In this document: in pieces, positions 61,884-64,000 of the stretch | Position numbering within the stretch: position 1 is the first letter of the stretch | Layout: every line of letters starts with the position of its first letter | NCBI GenBank assembly: GCA_011364925.1 | Contig: RDOA01000002.1 | Coordinates: forward strand, 62,001-126,000 | Length of the DNA: 64,000 nucleotides | From: Promethearchaeota archaeon | GTDB taxonomy: Archaea > Asgardarchaeota > Lokiarchaeia > Sigyniarchaeales > SOKP01 | Direction of reading: 5' to 3' | The notes under the pieces: model-generated | Told to the model about the DNA's origin: nothing | The model's database searches: none | Seen by the model: the letters and a program-made list of their open reading frames with translations, nothing else | Translations under genes and position numbers: made by a program

Positions 61884-64000
<2,117 letters not shown>

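Overview
This window looks like a piece of an Asgard archaeon chromosome, most likely from the Lokiarchaeia. The DNA is strongly AT-rich. It carries several Ras/Rab- and Arf-like small GTPases, two of them fused to longin-like domains, an MCTS1-like PUA protein, coiled-coil proteins with zinc ribbons, and many corrinoid/radical-type anaerobic enzymes. Start codons include several TTG and GTG, and TATA-like boxes precede some operons. I saw no tRNA, rRNA, CRISPR array or insertion sequence.

Layout. 0-3.4 kb: a GNAT enzyme, a small zinc ribbon, a putative pseudo-GTPase and two membrane proteins. 3.4-6.5 kb: a three-gene corrinoid methyl-transfer operon (MttB-like methyltransferase, homocysteine-methyltransferase-like protein, corrinoid protein). 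6.7-14.4 kb: mostly uncharacterised proteins, plus a four-gene operon with a BadF/HgdC-type activase and a degenerate acyltransferase. 14.4-29.3 kb: a large minus-strand cluster of proteins related to the 2-hydroxyacyl-CoA dehydratase/activase world. It holds stand-alone activases, a double activase fused to a DUF2229 domain, several COG3580/COG3581-like cysteine proteins, a DHCR24-like flavoprotein fused to DUF2229, a tandem PlsC acyltransferase and a HAD phosphatase. Four of these transcription units share a 26-27 bp upstream motif, and three also share a nearly identical 29-bp TATA-containing block, which suggests one regulon. I regard this cluster as the best candidate for an undescribed ATP-driven, low-potential redox system, possibly acting on lipids or CoA esters.

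30-41.5 kb: the GTPase region. It has a Rab-like GTPase, a tryptophanase, a flavin reductase-like protein, an MCTS1-like protein, a LigT-like RNA ligase/phosphodiesterase, then a duplicated module in which a longin-Arf fusion gene converges on a Rab-like gene with the same 27-bp spacer in both copies. Some copies have lost canonical nucleotide-binding residues. 41.6-48.8 kb: a phosphohexomutase, a GH127-like glycosidase, acetoacetyl-CoA synthetase and a DAPG-hydrolase-like protein. 48.8-52.2 kb: a DtxR-like regulator with a Zn/Mn ABC transporter. 52.2-61.8 kb: flavodoxin, membrane proteins, a PadR/HAAS pair with a clear palindromic operator, a condensation-type acyltransferase, an SCP2-flavodoxin fusion, an ABC-2 exporter and two ArsR-type membrane regulators, with small gene remnants between. 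61.9 kb to the right edge: katG, cut by the window end and visibly more GC-rich than its neighbours, probably acquired from bacteria.
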